Of a DNA stretch of 20,048 nt, positions 6,831 through 14,539 are shown in pieces (positions within the stretch are counted from its first letter, which is position 1; each line of letters opens with the position of its first letter). The notes below the pieces were generated by a model. That model was not told the DNA's origin. It did no database searches and saw nothing but the letters and a program-made list of their open reading frames with translations. The position numbers and the translations under genes are program-made. The DNA is from a virus. The stretch spans positions 1 through 20,048 of IMG/VR virus record IMGVR_UViG_3300035183_000801; one strand, given 5' to 3'.

Positions 6831-7524
6831 TCCTTATTCCCCCTTTGGCGAACTCCTGTACCAGTCTCTTCTTTAGAGCGTTAGGGTCAAGCTTTAGGCT
6901 TTTTGCTAACCCCTCTATCTCGGCATTACTGTAGGGCAACGGCACAAAATTACTCTCTCTTCGCCGTTCGCCAACCAAACTTTCCATGACTTCTGTCAAG
7001 ACAGACCGCTTCTCTGCTTCCGCTCTCATTCCCTTAAGTGCCCACATGAGCATTTCTACTGTCTCCCGCTTCCGCAACTCGGTGGGTAGTTTATCCACAA
7101 TCTTTATGGCGTCGTCTTCTACCGTCTTCAGCGTCGGGTTTTCGCGAACAATGGTTTCGACCAAACCCGTCTGCGGTATGTTAGCCAAAGCTTCGCGAAT
7201 ACGACGGTCTACTTCCTTTAAAACGACATTAAGCAAATCGCTTACCGTCGCGTTTTCGTCAAGCTCCACGTTGGGCTTTGCTTCGTCTTTAGCTTCAGGC
7301 TGTGGAGCGGGTTCTTCTATAATCTTTCTTGTGCGCTCCTTGTAGCGTTCCTCTTCTGCTTTGGCTTCCTCTCCAGCCTTCGCTACCAGTTCGGCGAAAA
7401 TGTCCTCATAGGTTTTGCCTTCAACACCATCGTTGCTCTCCTGCTCATCTTTTTCTTTCTCTTCAGCACCACTCTCTTTTTCTTCCCCGCCTAGACCAAG
7501 CAGGGTTTTAAACTTTTCCAGCAT
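6817..7524 (-). CDS. Putative scaffolding protein
   Basis: ATG 7524 is preceded by AAGAGGGGGAGTGA and overlaps the portal gene by 17 bases. The 235-residue product is highly charged and predicted helical. Residues 1-80 are dominated by Glu/Lys, and a middle segment (NATVSDLLNVVLKEVDRR) precedes further helices. The C-terminus is basic (LDPNALKKRLVQEFAKGG). High charge, helical content, few hydrophobics and position directly after portal are what phage scaffolding proteins show, and a basic C-terminal helix often contacts the coat. No protease motif is seen. Scaffold function is inferred from composition and place; sequence identity of scaffolds is normally too low to decide. Confidence 0.65.
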   Translation of the reverse strand: MLEKFKTLLGLGGEEKESGAEEKEKDEQESNDGVEGKTYEDIFAELVAKAGEEAKAEEERYKERTRKIIEEPAPQPEAKDEAKPNVELDENATVSDLLNVVLKEVDRRIREALANIPQTGLVETIVRENPTLKTVEDDAIKIVDKLPTELRKRETVEMLMWALKGMRAEAEKRSVLTEVMESLVGERRRESNFVPLPYSNAEIEGLAKSLKLDPNALKKRLVQEFAKGGIRNEED

Positions 7525-9103
7525 TATTCACTCCCCCTCTTAATGTTTGAATTAAACCTTGTATGTCAATCGGGGTTTGGTTCTGGTTTTCTACAGGCTT
7601 CTCCCCGATAATCAGCCTGTAGTCAACATCAAAGGCGGTAAGTATTTGACGCAGGAGATACCACTGAGCCTGCTTATTCTCCACAAACAAAGGTTCTTGT
7701 GCCAACAGATTTCTCAACAGTATCCACTTTTGTATTTCCATTTGCCTATTTGTCAACACTGTATTGAAATTATACATAAACCGATAACGGATGTCAAGGG
7801 GGTCAATCATGTGTAATGGGTTGGGATAAGGATAGCAAATGTTAGAAATCTCCTCATCATCACCCATAAGTTGCAACAGAAGCAGTTCGTGTTGAACTAT
7901 TCGGCGCATCCATTCCGCCACGAAAGTCATGAACCTTCGGAAGCGGACGGAGCCTTCCGCCATCGCTATCTCTACTTCATAGGCGGTGTTATCTCCGCTA
8001 ACTGTGGGCACACCGCTCAGAAGTTCGTTCACCCCACTTACCAGCTTGGCTAACTCCCACAAGAAGTTTTCGTCGCGTTCACTCGTTACCAGCTCCTGCA
8101 CAGGAAGTGGGGTAACATCGTCGGGACTGTCCACCACAATCTTTTTCCCCGCCGTCCACTCTTCTTTGTCTCTTAGTGCAGGAGATGTGGACACCACACG
8201 GTAAATCGGCATTAGCCTAAACGTGTTGGCGTCCACCTTCTGGTTGTGATAGACCGTTAACTCCTCTTCTATGGGCGAAAGCAAAGCACCCAAACCGCCA
8301 CTGCCGAACGGGAACAGCCTCAACAGGAACAGGGGCGCACCGTCAAAAGGCAAAGCAGACTTTTCGTCTGCCAAGAACATGTTGGCGTCGGGAAGGTAAG
8401 TAACATGGCGGTAACCCAATTCGTCATCAGGAATGTAAAACTCAGCCACCTTCGTCATGGCTTCGCTTTCTCCAGCGAACACGCTTACAGGCAACATCTC
8501 CTCTACCGACGTCGGTAGGAAAAACGGCGTTTCGCTGGTTTCAGGCAGGCTTTTCACATCTATATCAAACGCCTCTGCTACCGCCTTTTTCTTCATGTAG
8601 TGTATCCAGAATACGCCACGCTTCTCTGGATTATCCTGTAAAGGAGAAAAGAAATAAACGTTCTCAAGGGGTATCCATTCCAGAAACGGTCGTTTCCTCT
8701 TTTTGCGTTTGCCCCATCGTTCTTCAAAAACCTCTATCCCCAACCGAACAACGCCTTCTCCAAGCAGAAGAGCATCACTTAACGCTAAATAAACGGGTTG
8801 CGGTTGCGCATAGGCATTGAGTATTTTCGCTATTCCTTCCGCCAATTCGCTGTCTTCTAGGGCTTTCGGTATCACCCGCACAAAATCGGGTGAACCAAAA
8901 AGAGACAAAAACAGGCGTTCCAAAACGACGTCAAGTACCCAACGTGTGAGCGGAAGCTGTAGATTGCTTCCGCCTTCCACCGCAGGTTCACGCTGAAACC
9001 GTTCCGCATACGCCTGTCGCCTTAATTCGCGTATGCTGTCATTGCGTTGTGCATACGCCATTATGTAGTTTTGGTAAAGGTCAATCAGTTCCTTAGTCTC
9101 CAT
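7508..9103 (-). CDS. Portal protein
   Basis: This product of about 531 residues lies after the large terminase, with the endolysin in between. Several starts are possible: ATG at 9112, 9109 or 9103, and GTGs up to 9121. ATG 9103 is preferred because GGTGGTGAT lies 7 bases upstream. Features typical of portal proteins include the N-terminal tyrosine/arginine-rich helices (LIDLYQNYIMAYAQRNDS), a LTRWVLDVVLERLFLSLF helix and the LSDALLLGEGVVRLGIEVFE block. Later come a beta region around LEWIPLENVYFFSPLQ, a stem-like helix with AYEVEIAMAEGSVRFRRFM, and a long helix (AEWMRRIVQHELLLLQL). It would form the dodecameric DNA channel at the capsid vertex and dock the terminase. Confidence 0.8.
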   Translation of the reverse strand: METKELIDLYQNYIMAYAQRNDSIRELRRQAYAERFQREPAVEGGSNLQLPLTRWVLDVVLERLFLSLFGSPDFVRVIPKALEDSELAEGIAKILNAYAQPQPVYLALSDALLLGEGVVRLGIEVFEERWGKRKKRKRPFLEWIPLENVYFFSPLQDNPEKRGVFWIHYMKKKAVAEAFDIDVKSLPETSETPFFLPTSVEEMLPVSVFAGESEAMTKVAEFYIPDDELGYRHVTYLPDANMFLADEKSALPFDGAPLFLLRLFPFGSGGLGALLSPIEEELTVYHNQKVDANTFRLMPIYRVVSTSPALRDKEEWTAGKKIVVDSPDDVTPLPVQELVTSERDENFLWELAKLVSGVNELLSGVPTVSGDNTAYEVEIAMAEGSVRFRRFMTFVAEWMRRIVQHELLLLQLMGDDEEISNICYPYPNPLHMIDPLDIRYRFMYNFNTVLTNRQMEIQKWILLRNLLAQEPLFVENKQAQWYLLRQILTAFDVDYRLIIGEKPVENQNQTPIDIQGLIQTLRGGVNNAGKV

Positions 9104-9584
9104 GCTCATCATCACCACCACTCAAGTAACCCAATGTCCTTAGCCGTTCTTCAAACTCTTTGCGAATTGGCGGACAATGAGTTTGATTTAGTTGCTTGTG
9201 TAAAAAGTAGGCAGGGCGTCCCAGCCTGATAGACAAATAACCAAACAGACGCAACACGGCATCTTCAAGAAGCGGGGCATTCTGAAGCTGTTCCTCATCT
9301 GCTAACATAACCACGCCTATGCTGTGGGCGTTGTGTCCCTTAGCGTGTGCGCCTACTTCATTGATAGGACGCAGTTGCCAATACCTGCCCAGCAGGTCGA
9401 CGCCGATATGATAGCCAATATCTTTCCACCCACGCTGTTTGTGGTTCTCACGAATGGCTTCTATTTGTTGCTTCACCTTTTCGGCGGTTTTTTCGCCCCT
9501 GACCGCCGAATAGTGTAGCACAACCGCATTTATCTTTCGCGTTATTCGCTGTCCTTTGAAAAGTTCATCTGGAGTAAGAAACAT
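9093..9584 (-). CDS. Endolysin, N-acetylmuramoyl-L-alanine amidase (Amidase_2/PGRP type)
   Basis: This enzyme would cut the amide bond between N-acetylmuramic acid and L-alanine in peptidoglycan at lysis. Start ATG 9584 has AAAGAGGTGAT at 4 bases; ATG 9590 overlapping the terminase stop is an alternative. The 163-residue product shows the T7-lysozyme/PGRP layout: LHYS with zinc ligand H24, GYHIGVD with Y58, GAHAKGHNAHSIGVVM, and FLHKQLNQTHCPP giving ligands H129 and C137. The residue equivalent to T7 lysozyme Lys128 is T135, as in catalytic animal PGRPs. There is no signal peptide or cell-wall-binding domain, so release would need a holin. It is unusually placed between terminase and portal. 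T7 lysozyme also inhibits T7 RNA polymerase; no phage polymerase is visible here. Confidence 0.92.
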   Translation of the reverse strand: MFLTPDELFKGQRITRKINAVVLHYSAVRGEKTAEKVKQQIEAIRENHKQRGWKDIGYHIGVDLLGRYWQLRPINEVGAHAKGHNAHSIGVVMLADEEQLQNAPLLEDAVLRLFGYLSIRLGRPAYFLHKQLNQTHCPPIRKEFEERLRTLGYLSGGDDEHGD

Positions 9585-9589
9585 ATTCA

Positions 9590-10990
9590 TCACCTCTTTA
9601 GATAAGGATTGCCTTTGTTTCCACTTCGTCTTTCGTAAATCGCATCCATCAGCTTAATTATACCAGAAGGCGCACCAATGATGTCTTCCTCTTCTTCTTC
9701 ATTATATTCATCATAGTCAATCATGCGTAGATAATACGTTACGTACCTGAACGCATCGCAAACGTCCTTGTGTTCATCTTCAGTCATGGCTTTGGTGCTG
9801 TTTCTATAGTAAAAGTGCTTTAATCCTTCTATCAGCCTTGTGCAATTTTCGCTAATGTATATCTTGTTCCGCCGAAACATGTCGTTTATTGTTGAAATGC
9901 TCTCTTCTCTTTTCGTGGACGGGATAAGCCGTAGCGGGTGCGTAGCGTTCACAACGCTAATCATGGGTTGCCCATTGGTGTCCACCGCTTTTAGCTGGGC
10001 ATCATAGACCACCCGCATTCGCGTCGGCGGTATACCCGCATCCAAACACCACGAGACAATCTCTTCACCCAAAGCACCCAAAGGCACTCCTTTCATTACG
10101 AACTCATCAACAATATAAATCATGTCTTCAAGCTTACATGCATATATCAGTGCGCTGTTGTGTCGCCAACCCCAGTCCAAGCCGACAGCCCACAAGCTGT
10201 TGGTCGGCGGGAACGCCGTAATGCCCACCACATGACGGGTCTCGTCAAACTCATTATACACCCGTCGGCTTTGGTTCAGCATTTTGCCGTAGAGACGGAT
10301 GTCCCGCTCTTGGTCGCTCACCACCTTTTCAATATCAGCCAATACGTCCTTATCTATGTATTTGTTTTCGTACACGGAAACCTGTCGAACGAAATAGTTC
10401 GGGTCGTATTGACTGCGCTCTACCAGCTCATAAAGCCAAGTGATACCATCCAAAGGAGTGGCTGAAACCAGCATCTTTCCGTCCGTATCCAAAAGACGGA
10501 ACCGCATCGCCCTGAATTGCTCCTCTGGGCATTCCTCATCAATCCATATACCATGCAACGACGCTCCTTCCAGCTCACGTATAGTGTGTCGTTGCGTTGT
10601 GAAAGAAACGGTGGAACCGTTCTTCAGCCTAAGGATGTTAAATCTCTGGTTGTAAGCGGTTCGCCAAGAGCCACCAAAAAGTAGGGTTTCGGGTAGGTAC
10701 TTGGTGAACTTTTCCTCTATAACTTCCTTTAACTTCGCATAGTTCACCAAGTGTATACGCCACCTAACAGGCGGTTCGGGAACCTTCAGAAACGGATGCT
10801 CACCTAACAAATGCCAAATTACTTCTATGGCACAGTTTTCGGTCTTTCCGCTACGGTTCCCACCCAAAAGCACTTTATACTTCGCTGGACTTTTCCAAAA
10901 CTCCAGTATCTTATCGTTAGGCGGGATAACGAAAAGATACGGCTTTCGCGTTATATCCGATATGCTTACGACAGGTGGCTGTTTACTCAT
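9590..10990 (-). CDS. terL: Terminase large subunit
   Basis: This is the motor ATPase and nuclease that packages phage DNA into the prohead through the portal. In the 466-residue product Walker A is GGNRSGKT (residues 43-50) and Walker B is HGIWIDEE (D151, E152). The coupling motif is SATP (176-179). The C-terminal RNase H-like nuclease begins at GLDWG (D272), has VVYDAQ (D330) and ends with a DVCDAFRY acidic motif near 425. ATG 10990 follows AGGGAGATAGAGATAA and overlaps the previous gene by 8 bases. An acidic stretch (DYDEYNEEEEEDI) precedes the C-terminus. Length and motif order are normal for the family. Confidence 0.95.
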   Translation of the reverse strand: MSKQPPVVSISDITRKPYLFVIPPNDKILEFWKSPAKYKVLLGGNRSGKTENCAIEVIWHLLGEHPFLKVPEPPVRWRIHLVNYAKLKEVIEEKFTKYLPETLLFGGSWRTAYNQRFNILRLKNGSTVSFTTQRHTIRELEGASLHGIWIDEECPEEQFRAMRFRLLDTDGKMLVSATPLDGITWLYELVERSQYDPNYFVRQVSVYENKYIDKDVLADIEKVVSDQERDIRLYGKMLNQSRRVYNEFDETRHVVGITAFPPTNSLWAVGLDWGWRHNSALIYACKLEDMIYIVDEFVMKGVPLGALGEEIVSWCLDAGIPPTRMRVVYDAQLKAVDTNGQPMISVVNATHPLRLIPSTKREESISTINDMFRRNKIYISENCTRLIEGLKHFYYRNSTKAMTEDEHKDVCDAFRYVTYYLRMIDYDEYNEEEEEDIIGAPSGIIKLMDAIYERRSGNKGNPYLKR

Positions 10991-11426
10991 TTATCTCTAT
11001 CTCCCTGAACCGAACAATTCCAATCTTCTGTAGCTCCTTCAGCTCATCTCCGCGTTCGTCAAGCATACGCAGTCGATGGGCAATGTCCTCTTCCATGCGT
11101 CTACGCTCTTCATCAGACGTGGTGCGAAGCTTCAGGATTTCGGCTATTAAGCGCAGTGCAGTTACAACGGCATCAGGACGCTTGGGGTTTAGGTTCTCCT
11201 GTATAACGTCCAAAATCCCAAGCGTCCTGTTAAGCAGGTGGCTCCAGTCCATGCGATTAACATACCGCAGGGACGCTTCCACCTCTTTTTGGTTTTCATC
11301 ATAAAGACGCAACACGTCGGAAGGCGTCAAGAAAACGCCTTCCAGACGCATTTGCTGAATGATGTATTCCGCACTACGCCCTTCCGCAAACCATTGTATC
11401 AGCTTGTTCTTCTGTTCATCCGTCAT
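10983..11426 (-). CDS. terS: Probable terminase small subunit
   Basis: The 147-residue product lies immediately upstream of the large terminase in the operon and overlaps it by 8 bases, the usual place for the small subunit. The N-terminal 45 residues look like a helix-turn-helix (KLIQWFAEGRSAEYIIQQM...LTPSDVLRLYDENQ). A helical middle suited to oligomerisation follows (LLNRTLGILDVIQENL, AVVTALRLIAEILKL), then a charged helix (SDEERRRMEEDIAHRLRML). Small terminases bind the packaging start site and form rings. The sequence shows no diagnostic motif, so another DNA-binding protein cannot be excluded. ATG 11426 has AAAGGAGATGGTGA upstream and overlaps the prim-pol stop. Confidence 0.7.
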   Translation of the reverse strand: MTDEQKNKLIQWFAEGRSAEYIIQQMRLEGVFLTPSDVLRLYDENQKEVEASLRYVNRMDWSHLLNRTLGILDVIQENLNPKRPDAVVTALRLIAEILKLRTTSDEERRRMEEDIAHRLRMLDERGDELKELQKIGIVRFREIEINE

Positions 11427-13680
11427 CTGCTTTCACCATCTCCTTTATCCCTTCTAAAAAGAAGGGTTGGTTCCTTCTTACGGCATCCCTTCCTTTGGAC
11501 AGCAACGGCGTCAGGTCGGCTTGTGGTGGAGCGTAGAACACAACCCATCGGGTCTTTCCACCTACCACCGTAGGAACAAACGCGACGGGTGCTTTCCAGT
11601 CGATATCGAACAGCTCACCGCGAAGCGGTTGCTTAAAAGCGGTGTAAGCCCTGTTTAGCGTTTCGACAAGACTTAGTTCCCGCCCTTCGCTCTTCAGTTT
11701 TTCCAACGCCTCTTCAGGTGTCGACACCATGAAGGCATGGTCTTCTGTCTTTTGGAACGTGTCGTCAGTAAACGGGTCGGCGTCAGACAAGAAGCACCAG
11801 CCCTGCTCCTTCAGCCGTTTCAAAACCATATCGTCATCTCCTTCCGTTGTTGCGTCGTTCTCTGGTTCTGGTTCTTCGCGGGTGATTTCTTCAGCCGTCG
11901 TCTCTGTCGGGTATTCTATCACATTTTCTGCGATTTCGCCAACATCGGCAAACAGGGTTTTCGTTTCTTCTGGTTCGTCTTCGGGTTCACCAAGATACCG
12001 CTCCAGAAGCCGATGCTGACTGTTGGTGTAAATCTTATCGCCGTCCTCATAGAGAAGCCCCATGCGGAACATTCGACGTATGTCAGCCCTAAACGCTCCT
12101 TTGCCGTAGTTCATTATCTGTTCCGCGTCGTTGAGTTTTCTGGTGTGTATCAGCCTTATCAGCTTCGCCACGCCCTGTGGCACTACCGCCTCTTTCCGCA
12201 GAACGCCCATGTCGAAGTAAAGCGGAACCCTCTCCATATACTTCGGGTGCGTTCCACGACCGACGGCACTGAACGTCGCACCGTCTTCTTTCCTTTCAAG
12301 GCTTACCAGCACATCACAGGAGCCTTGAAAAGCCTGTGAACCCAACGGGGTGCGCTCCAGTGCTTTGTTCGTGTGGTGGACAAGAAACACCACAGGTTGG
12401 GAAGGGATGTCGCGTATTGCAAACCGTATGCTTTCGATGAACCGACCTACGCTGATGTAATCGTTGATATCCACACCCGTCATCAGTCGCCCAACGGTGT
12501 CGACAATCACCAGCACAGGGTTGAGCTTTTGGCAATGCACCCGTAAGGCTTCGATAAAGTCTTTCACTGGTTCCCTGCTTTCGGACGGGTTTGCTTCCAC
12601 GATATAAATGTCGTCTGCGGTCAATCCGTATCGTTCAGACGCCACAGTAACCATGTCCCGAATATCCGTCGCGTATTCTTCTAGGGCATACCAGAGAACC
12701 ACGCCCTGTTGGATGTTGCCGAACCACTTCGTTTCGTTCGCGGTAGAGAGAGCCAAAGACCTAATAAATGTGCTTTTCCCCGACTTGGGCGCACCGCTAA
12801 GAAGAACGACGTCCCCTCTTCTGCAGACGCCTTCCCAGAAGTATTGCCGAGAACCGCCTGCTATATCCTTCAACGCCATCACGTTCAGAAAAGGGTTTTC
12901 TTTTTCCTCTTCTGTGGTGCTTTCCAGCATCCTCAGGGTTTCCTCAAACCCATCCTCATCTGGTAGCGTCAGGGCATTACGTATCATGTTCTCCAGCTCA
13001 TCATCTGGAAGCGGAACATCCAACAGCCTATTCAGACGCCGTCCAGCATCGTAGACCTCGTCTTCGGTTACTTCTGGATGCTCCTTCATGAACACCCTAA
13101 ACTGACGCATGATACGGAACAGCGTGTCGTTCCGCTTTCCCTCAGGAACGGGGAAGTCTTGGTGTTTCGGCAGGTAAAACTCCAGCGGAAGCAACGGAAC
13201 TTCGGCTTCCGTCTTGGGCAGGTACGCGAAATCACGACCCGCTTCCGAACAGGGGGCTACGATATAAACACCCTTCCTGTTCGGTCGCAGGACTTTGTAG
13301 TCAACGGCAAACCCCGACGCCGTCTCCACCTTCGTTTCACACTTCGGATTTGCCCACAGCGGTTGGCGGAACAACAGATGACAACCGCGAACGGTCTTAG
13401 AAACGAACGGGTAAATCTCGGAAAGCCGTTCGGCGTCGGCGTTGGTGTCTATATCCACGACCACCCAACCCGTTTTAATGGAAACACCAAGCTGTCCGCC
13501 GTTGCGCAGGTGTTCCGCTAACAGGGCGTCGTCTTCACTTTCCGCCGTCCAGTTGGAAAACATCGGGGCTTTGTTTTGACAACGGAAAACGGTGTGAACA
13601 AACGGCAACCCCTTCAGGTAACGAACATAACCGATGGGGTTGCTCAAGACCGCTTCGCGTGTTACCTTCGTTCTTTTCAT
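11416..13680 (-). CDS. Primase-polymerase/helicase fusion protein
   Basis: This 754-residue replication protein would prime and unwind DNA. Residues 1-180 match the archaeo-eukaryotic primase (prim-pol) fold: KAPMFSNW near residue 40, DID with D76 and D78, GCHLLF with H101, and VDYKVLRPNRKGVYIVAPCS with D127. Residues about 180-240 form a helical linker like primase C-terminal domains. Residues 265-470 are a RecA-like ATPase with Walker A GAPKSGKST (296-304), Walker B LVIVDT (D394) and VVFLVHHTN, as in RepA/DnaB-type helicases. A winged-helix-like part and about 190 unassigned acidic residues follow. ATG 13680 overlaps the previous stop as ATGA and has AAAGGAG upstream. Its place in the packaging operon is unusual. 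Confidence 0.88.
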   Translation of the reverse strand: MKRTKVTREAVLSNPIGYVRYLKGLPFVHTVFRCQNKAPMFSNWTAESEDDALLAEHLRNGGQLGVSIKTGWVVVDIDTNADAERLSEIYPFVSKTVRGCHLLFRQPLWANPKCETKVETASGFAVDYKVLRPNRKGVYIVAPCSEAGRDFAYLPKTEAEVPLLPLEFYLPKHQDFPVPEGKRNDTLFRIMRQFRVFMKEHPEVTEDEVYDAGRRLNRLLDVPLPDDELENMIRNALTLPDEDGFEETLRMLESTTEEEKENPFLNVMALKDIAGGSRQYFWEGVCRRGDVVLLSGAPKSGKSTFIRSLALSTANETKWFGNIQQGVVLWYALEEYATDIRDMVTVASERYGLTADDIYIVEANPSESREPVKDFIEALRVHCQKLNPVLVIVDTVGRLMTGVDINDYISVGRFIESIRFAIRDIPSQPVVFLVHHTNKALERTPLGSQAFQGSCDVLVSLERKEDGATFSAVGRGTHPKYMERVPLYFDMGVLRKEAVVPQGVAKLIRLIHTRKLNDAEQIMNYGKGAFRADIRRMFRMGLLYEDGDKIYTNSQHRLLERYLGEPEDEPEETKTLFADVGEIAENVIEYPTETTAEEITREEPEPENDATTEGDDDMVLKRLKEQGWCFLSDADPFTDDTFQKTEDHAFMVSTPEEALEKLKSEGRELSLVETLNRAYTAFKQPLRGELFDIDWKAPVAFVPTVVGGKTRWVVFYAPPQADLTPLLSKGRDAVRRNQPFFLEGIKEMVKADDG

Positions 13681-14060
13681 CTTAGTTTGCCATCTCCTTT
13701 GACCAGTATGATGTTCCTGTCGTAGTTGATAGCCCAATTACTGGGATGGTCTTCTTTCACATTGTCGGGTGGAACAATGGTAAGGTCTCCTGTGGTAACG
13801 ATGAACTCCACCTCGTCTAATGTGTAGAAAAGAAGCTTTTGCACAAGACACCACATATCTGGGGAAAACATTCGCCAAAGCGGGTCGGAAACTACCGTTA
13901 TTTCACCAGACGCCACCAACCGCATCGCTTCAAGCGGTGGCGTTACCACTACTTCTTCGCCGTTACGACACTTGGCTATGAAGCGAAGGGCGTCCTTACT
14001 GCTCCTTCTAAGACGTCGAAGGTGTTCTTTATACGTAGTGTCCGTCAAAACCCATCGCAT
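13677..14060 (-). CDS. Unknown first gene of the leftward arm, 127 residues
   Basis: ATG 14060 follows TTGGGGGTGA at 6 bases and begins about 26 bases after the predicted start of transcription from the promoter at 14091-14120. The product begins with a basic helical part (YKEHLRRLRRSSKDALRFIAK) and continues with short strands (EEVVVTPP, EITVVSDP, EVEFIVTTGDLTIVPP). There is no recognised domain. As the promoter-proximal gene coupled to the primase-helicase by an ATGA overlap, it could be a regulator or a small replication partner. The basic N-terminal helix would allow DNA binding; this is inference. Confidence 0.75.
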   Translation of the reverse strand: MRWVLTDTTYKEHLRRLRRSSKDALRFIAKCRNGEEVVVTPPLEAMRLVASGEITVVSDPLWRMFSPDMWCLVQKLLFYTLDEVEFIVTTGDLTIVPPDNVKEDHPSNWAINYDRNIILVKGDGKLR

Positions 14061-14090
14061 GGGCTTCACCCCCAATCTTTTGTTTCCAGT

Positions 14091-14120
14091 TTATTATACG
14101 ACAGATTTTCCGATTTTGTT
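14091..14120 (-). promoter_or_regulatory. Promoter for the leftward arm
   Basis: On the minus strand a perfect TATAAT -10 box lies at 14098-14093, about 33 bases before the first ATG (14060). There is only a weak -35 (GGAACA, three of six matches, 18-base spacer). The 30-base stretch ending in TATAATAAA closely resembles the rightward promoter at 15094-15121: ACAAAATCGGAAAA here against ACAAATCGCAAAA there. That argues both are real promoters. Confidence 0.7.
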
Positions 14121-14146
14121 CCCGTTGGCAGAAAAATCTCAAAACC

Positions 14147-14162
14147 CTTCCTAAACGACAGA
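14147..14162 (+). repeat. Direct repeat copy 1 (CTTCCTAAACGACAGA)
   Basis: This 16-base element matches 14 of 16 bases with the copy at 14248-14263 (CTTTCTAAACAACAGA), about 100 bases away in the same orientation. It ends five bases before the rightward terminator stem. Such spaced repeats in a control region are typical binding sites for a phage regulator or initiator, but no binding protein can be named. Confidence 0.5.
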
Positions 14163-14167
14163 CGCCC

Positions 14168-14191
14168 AGCGCAAAGCGATGCGCTTTTTTT
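14168..14191 (+). terminator. Rightward intrinsic terminator in the divergent control region
   Basis: The stem AGCGCA/TGCGCT (6 bp) with a 6-base loop is followed by six T residues (14186-14191). It is oriented rightward, yet lies upstream of all rightward genes and downstream of none. It would stop antisense transcripts coming from the leftward arm, or end a small untranslated RNA. The stem is short, so strength is uncertain. Confidence 0.65.
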
Positions 14192-14247
14192 CAAAACGGG
14201 GAAGCGGGGTGGTTGGAGAATATATTCACCACCACAATATACCTAAA

Positions 14248-14281
14248 CTTTCTAAACAACAGATACTGATTGTTTAGAAAG
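14248..14281. repeat. Inverted repeat with 12-bp arms
   Basis: CTTTCTAAACAA (14248-14259) and TTGTTTAGAAAG (14270-14281) are perfect reverse complements around a 10-base spacer, within which CAG and CTG can pair further. The left arm is also the second copy of the direct repeat (14248-14263). It is followed by neither T nor A tract, so it is not an intrinsic terminator. It may be an operator or an initiator-binding site. Confidence 0.75.
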
Positions 14282-14323
14282 CATAGTTACGAAAATACAA
14301 TTCTTTCTTACTTACTAACTAAT

Positions 14324-14355
14324 GGGTATGTATGTTTTTAAAAACATACATACCC
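14324..14355. repeat. Perfect 32-base palindrome
   Basis: The half-site GGGTATGTATGTTTTT is followed immediately by its exact reverse complement, with no spacer. It lies in the middle of the AT-rich region between the divergent arms. It could be extruded as a cruciform or bound by a dimeric protein. Neither strand carries a T-tract after it, so a terminator role is unlikely. Confidence 0.85.
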
Positions 14356-14539
14356 GTAATATATTAATTTATATTTATTTATTATTTATTACGTTTCAAA
14401 GAAAATTGTGTTTTATAAGTTACAACCGATAATAACCACTTACTTTCTAATAAAAAAAAACATGCGATTTGGGAACTTTTTTAGCAAAGCCGTCGTCTAA
14501 AGAAGCGAAAACCAAAAACCTAAAAAGGGGGTGCTTTAT

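Larger units (their letters stand above)
14221..14470. other. AT-rich intergenic region, candidate origin or switch
   Basis: The stretch between the divergent arms has no plausible gene. It is far richer in A and T than the flanking genes, for example around 14356-14420 and the A9 run at 14452-14460. It contains the inverted repeat at 14248-14281 and the perfect palindrome at 14324-14355. Easily melted DNA with symmetric elements between divergent operons fits a replication origin and/or operator region. A -10-like TATAAG lies at 14414-14419, but no good -35 goes with it, so the rightward promoter for 14540 is not assigned. Confidence 0.55.

Noticed and set aside
6441-6884. Plus-strand reading frame of 147 codons
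   Set aside because: It lies antisense to the capsid-region gene at 6321-6830 and the start of that gene's upstream neighbour, and is rich in residues expected from a reverse-complement shadow; no ribosome site or context supports it.
9657-9662. TGGTATAAT on the minus strand inside the large terminase gene, upstream of the endolysin
   Set aside because: It encodes conserved codons of the terminase C-terminus, lacks a -35 and does not share the upstream box of the two accepted promoters; possible but not supported enough to call.
14324-14355. Palindrome as a bidirectional terminator
   Set aside because: Although an RNA hairpin would form, neither side is followed by a T-tract in the direction of transcription.
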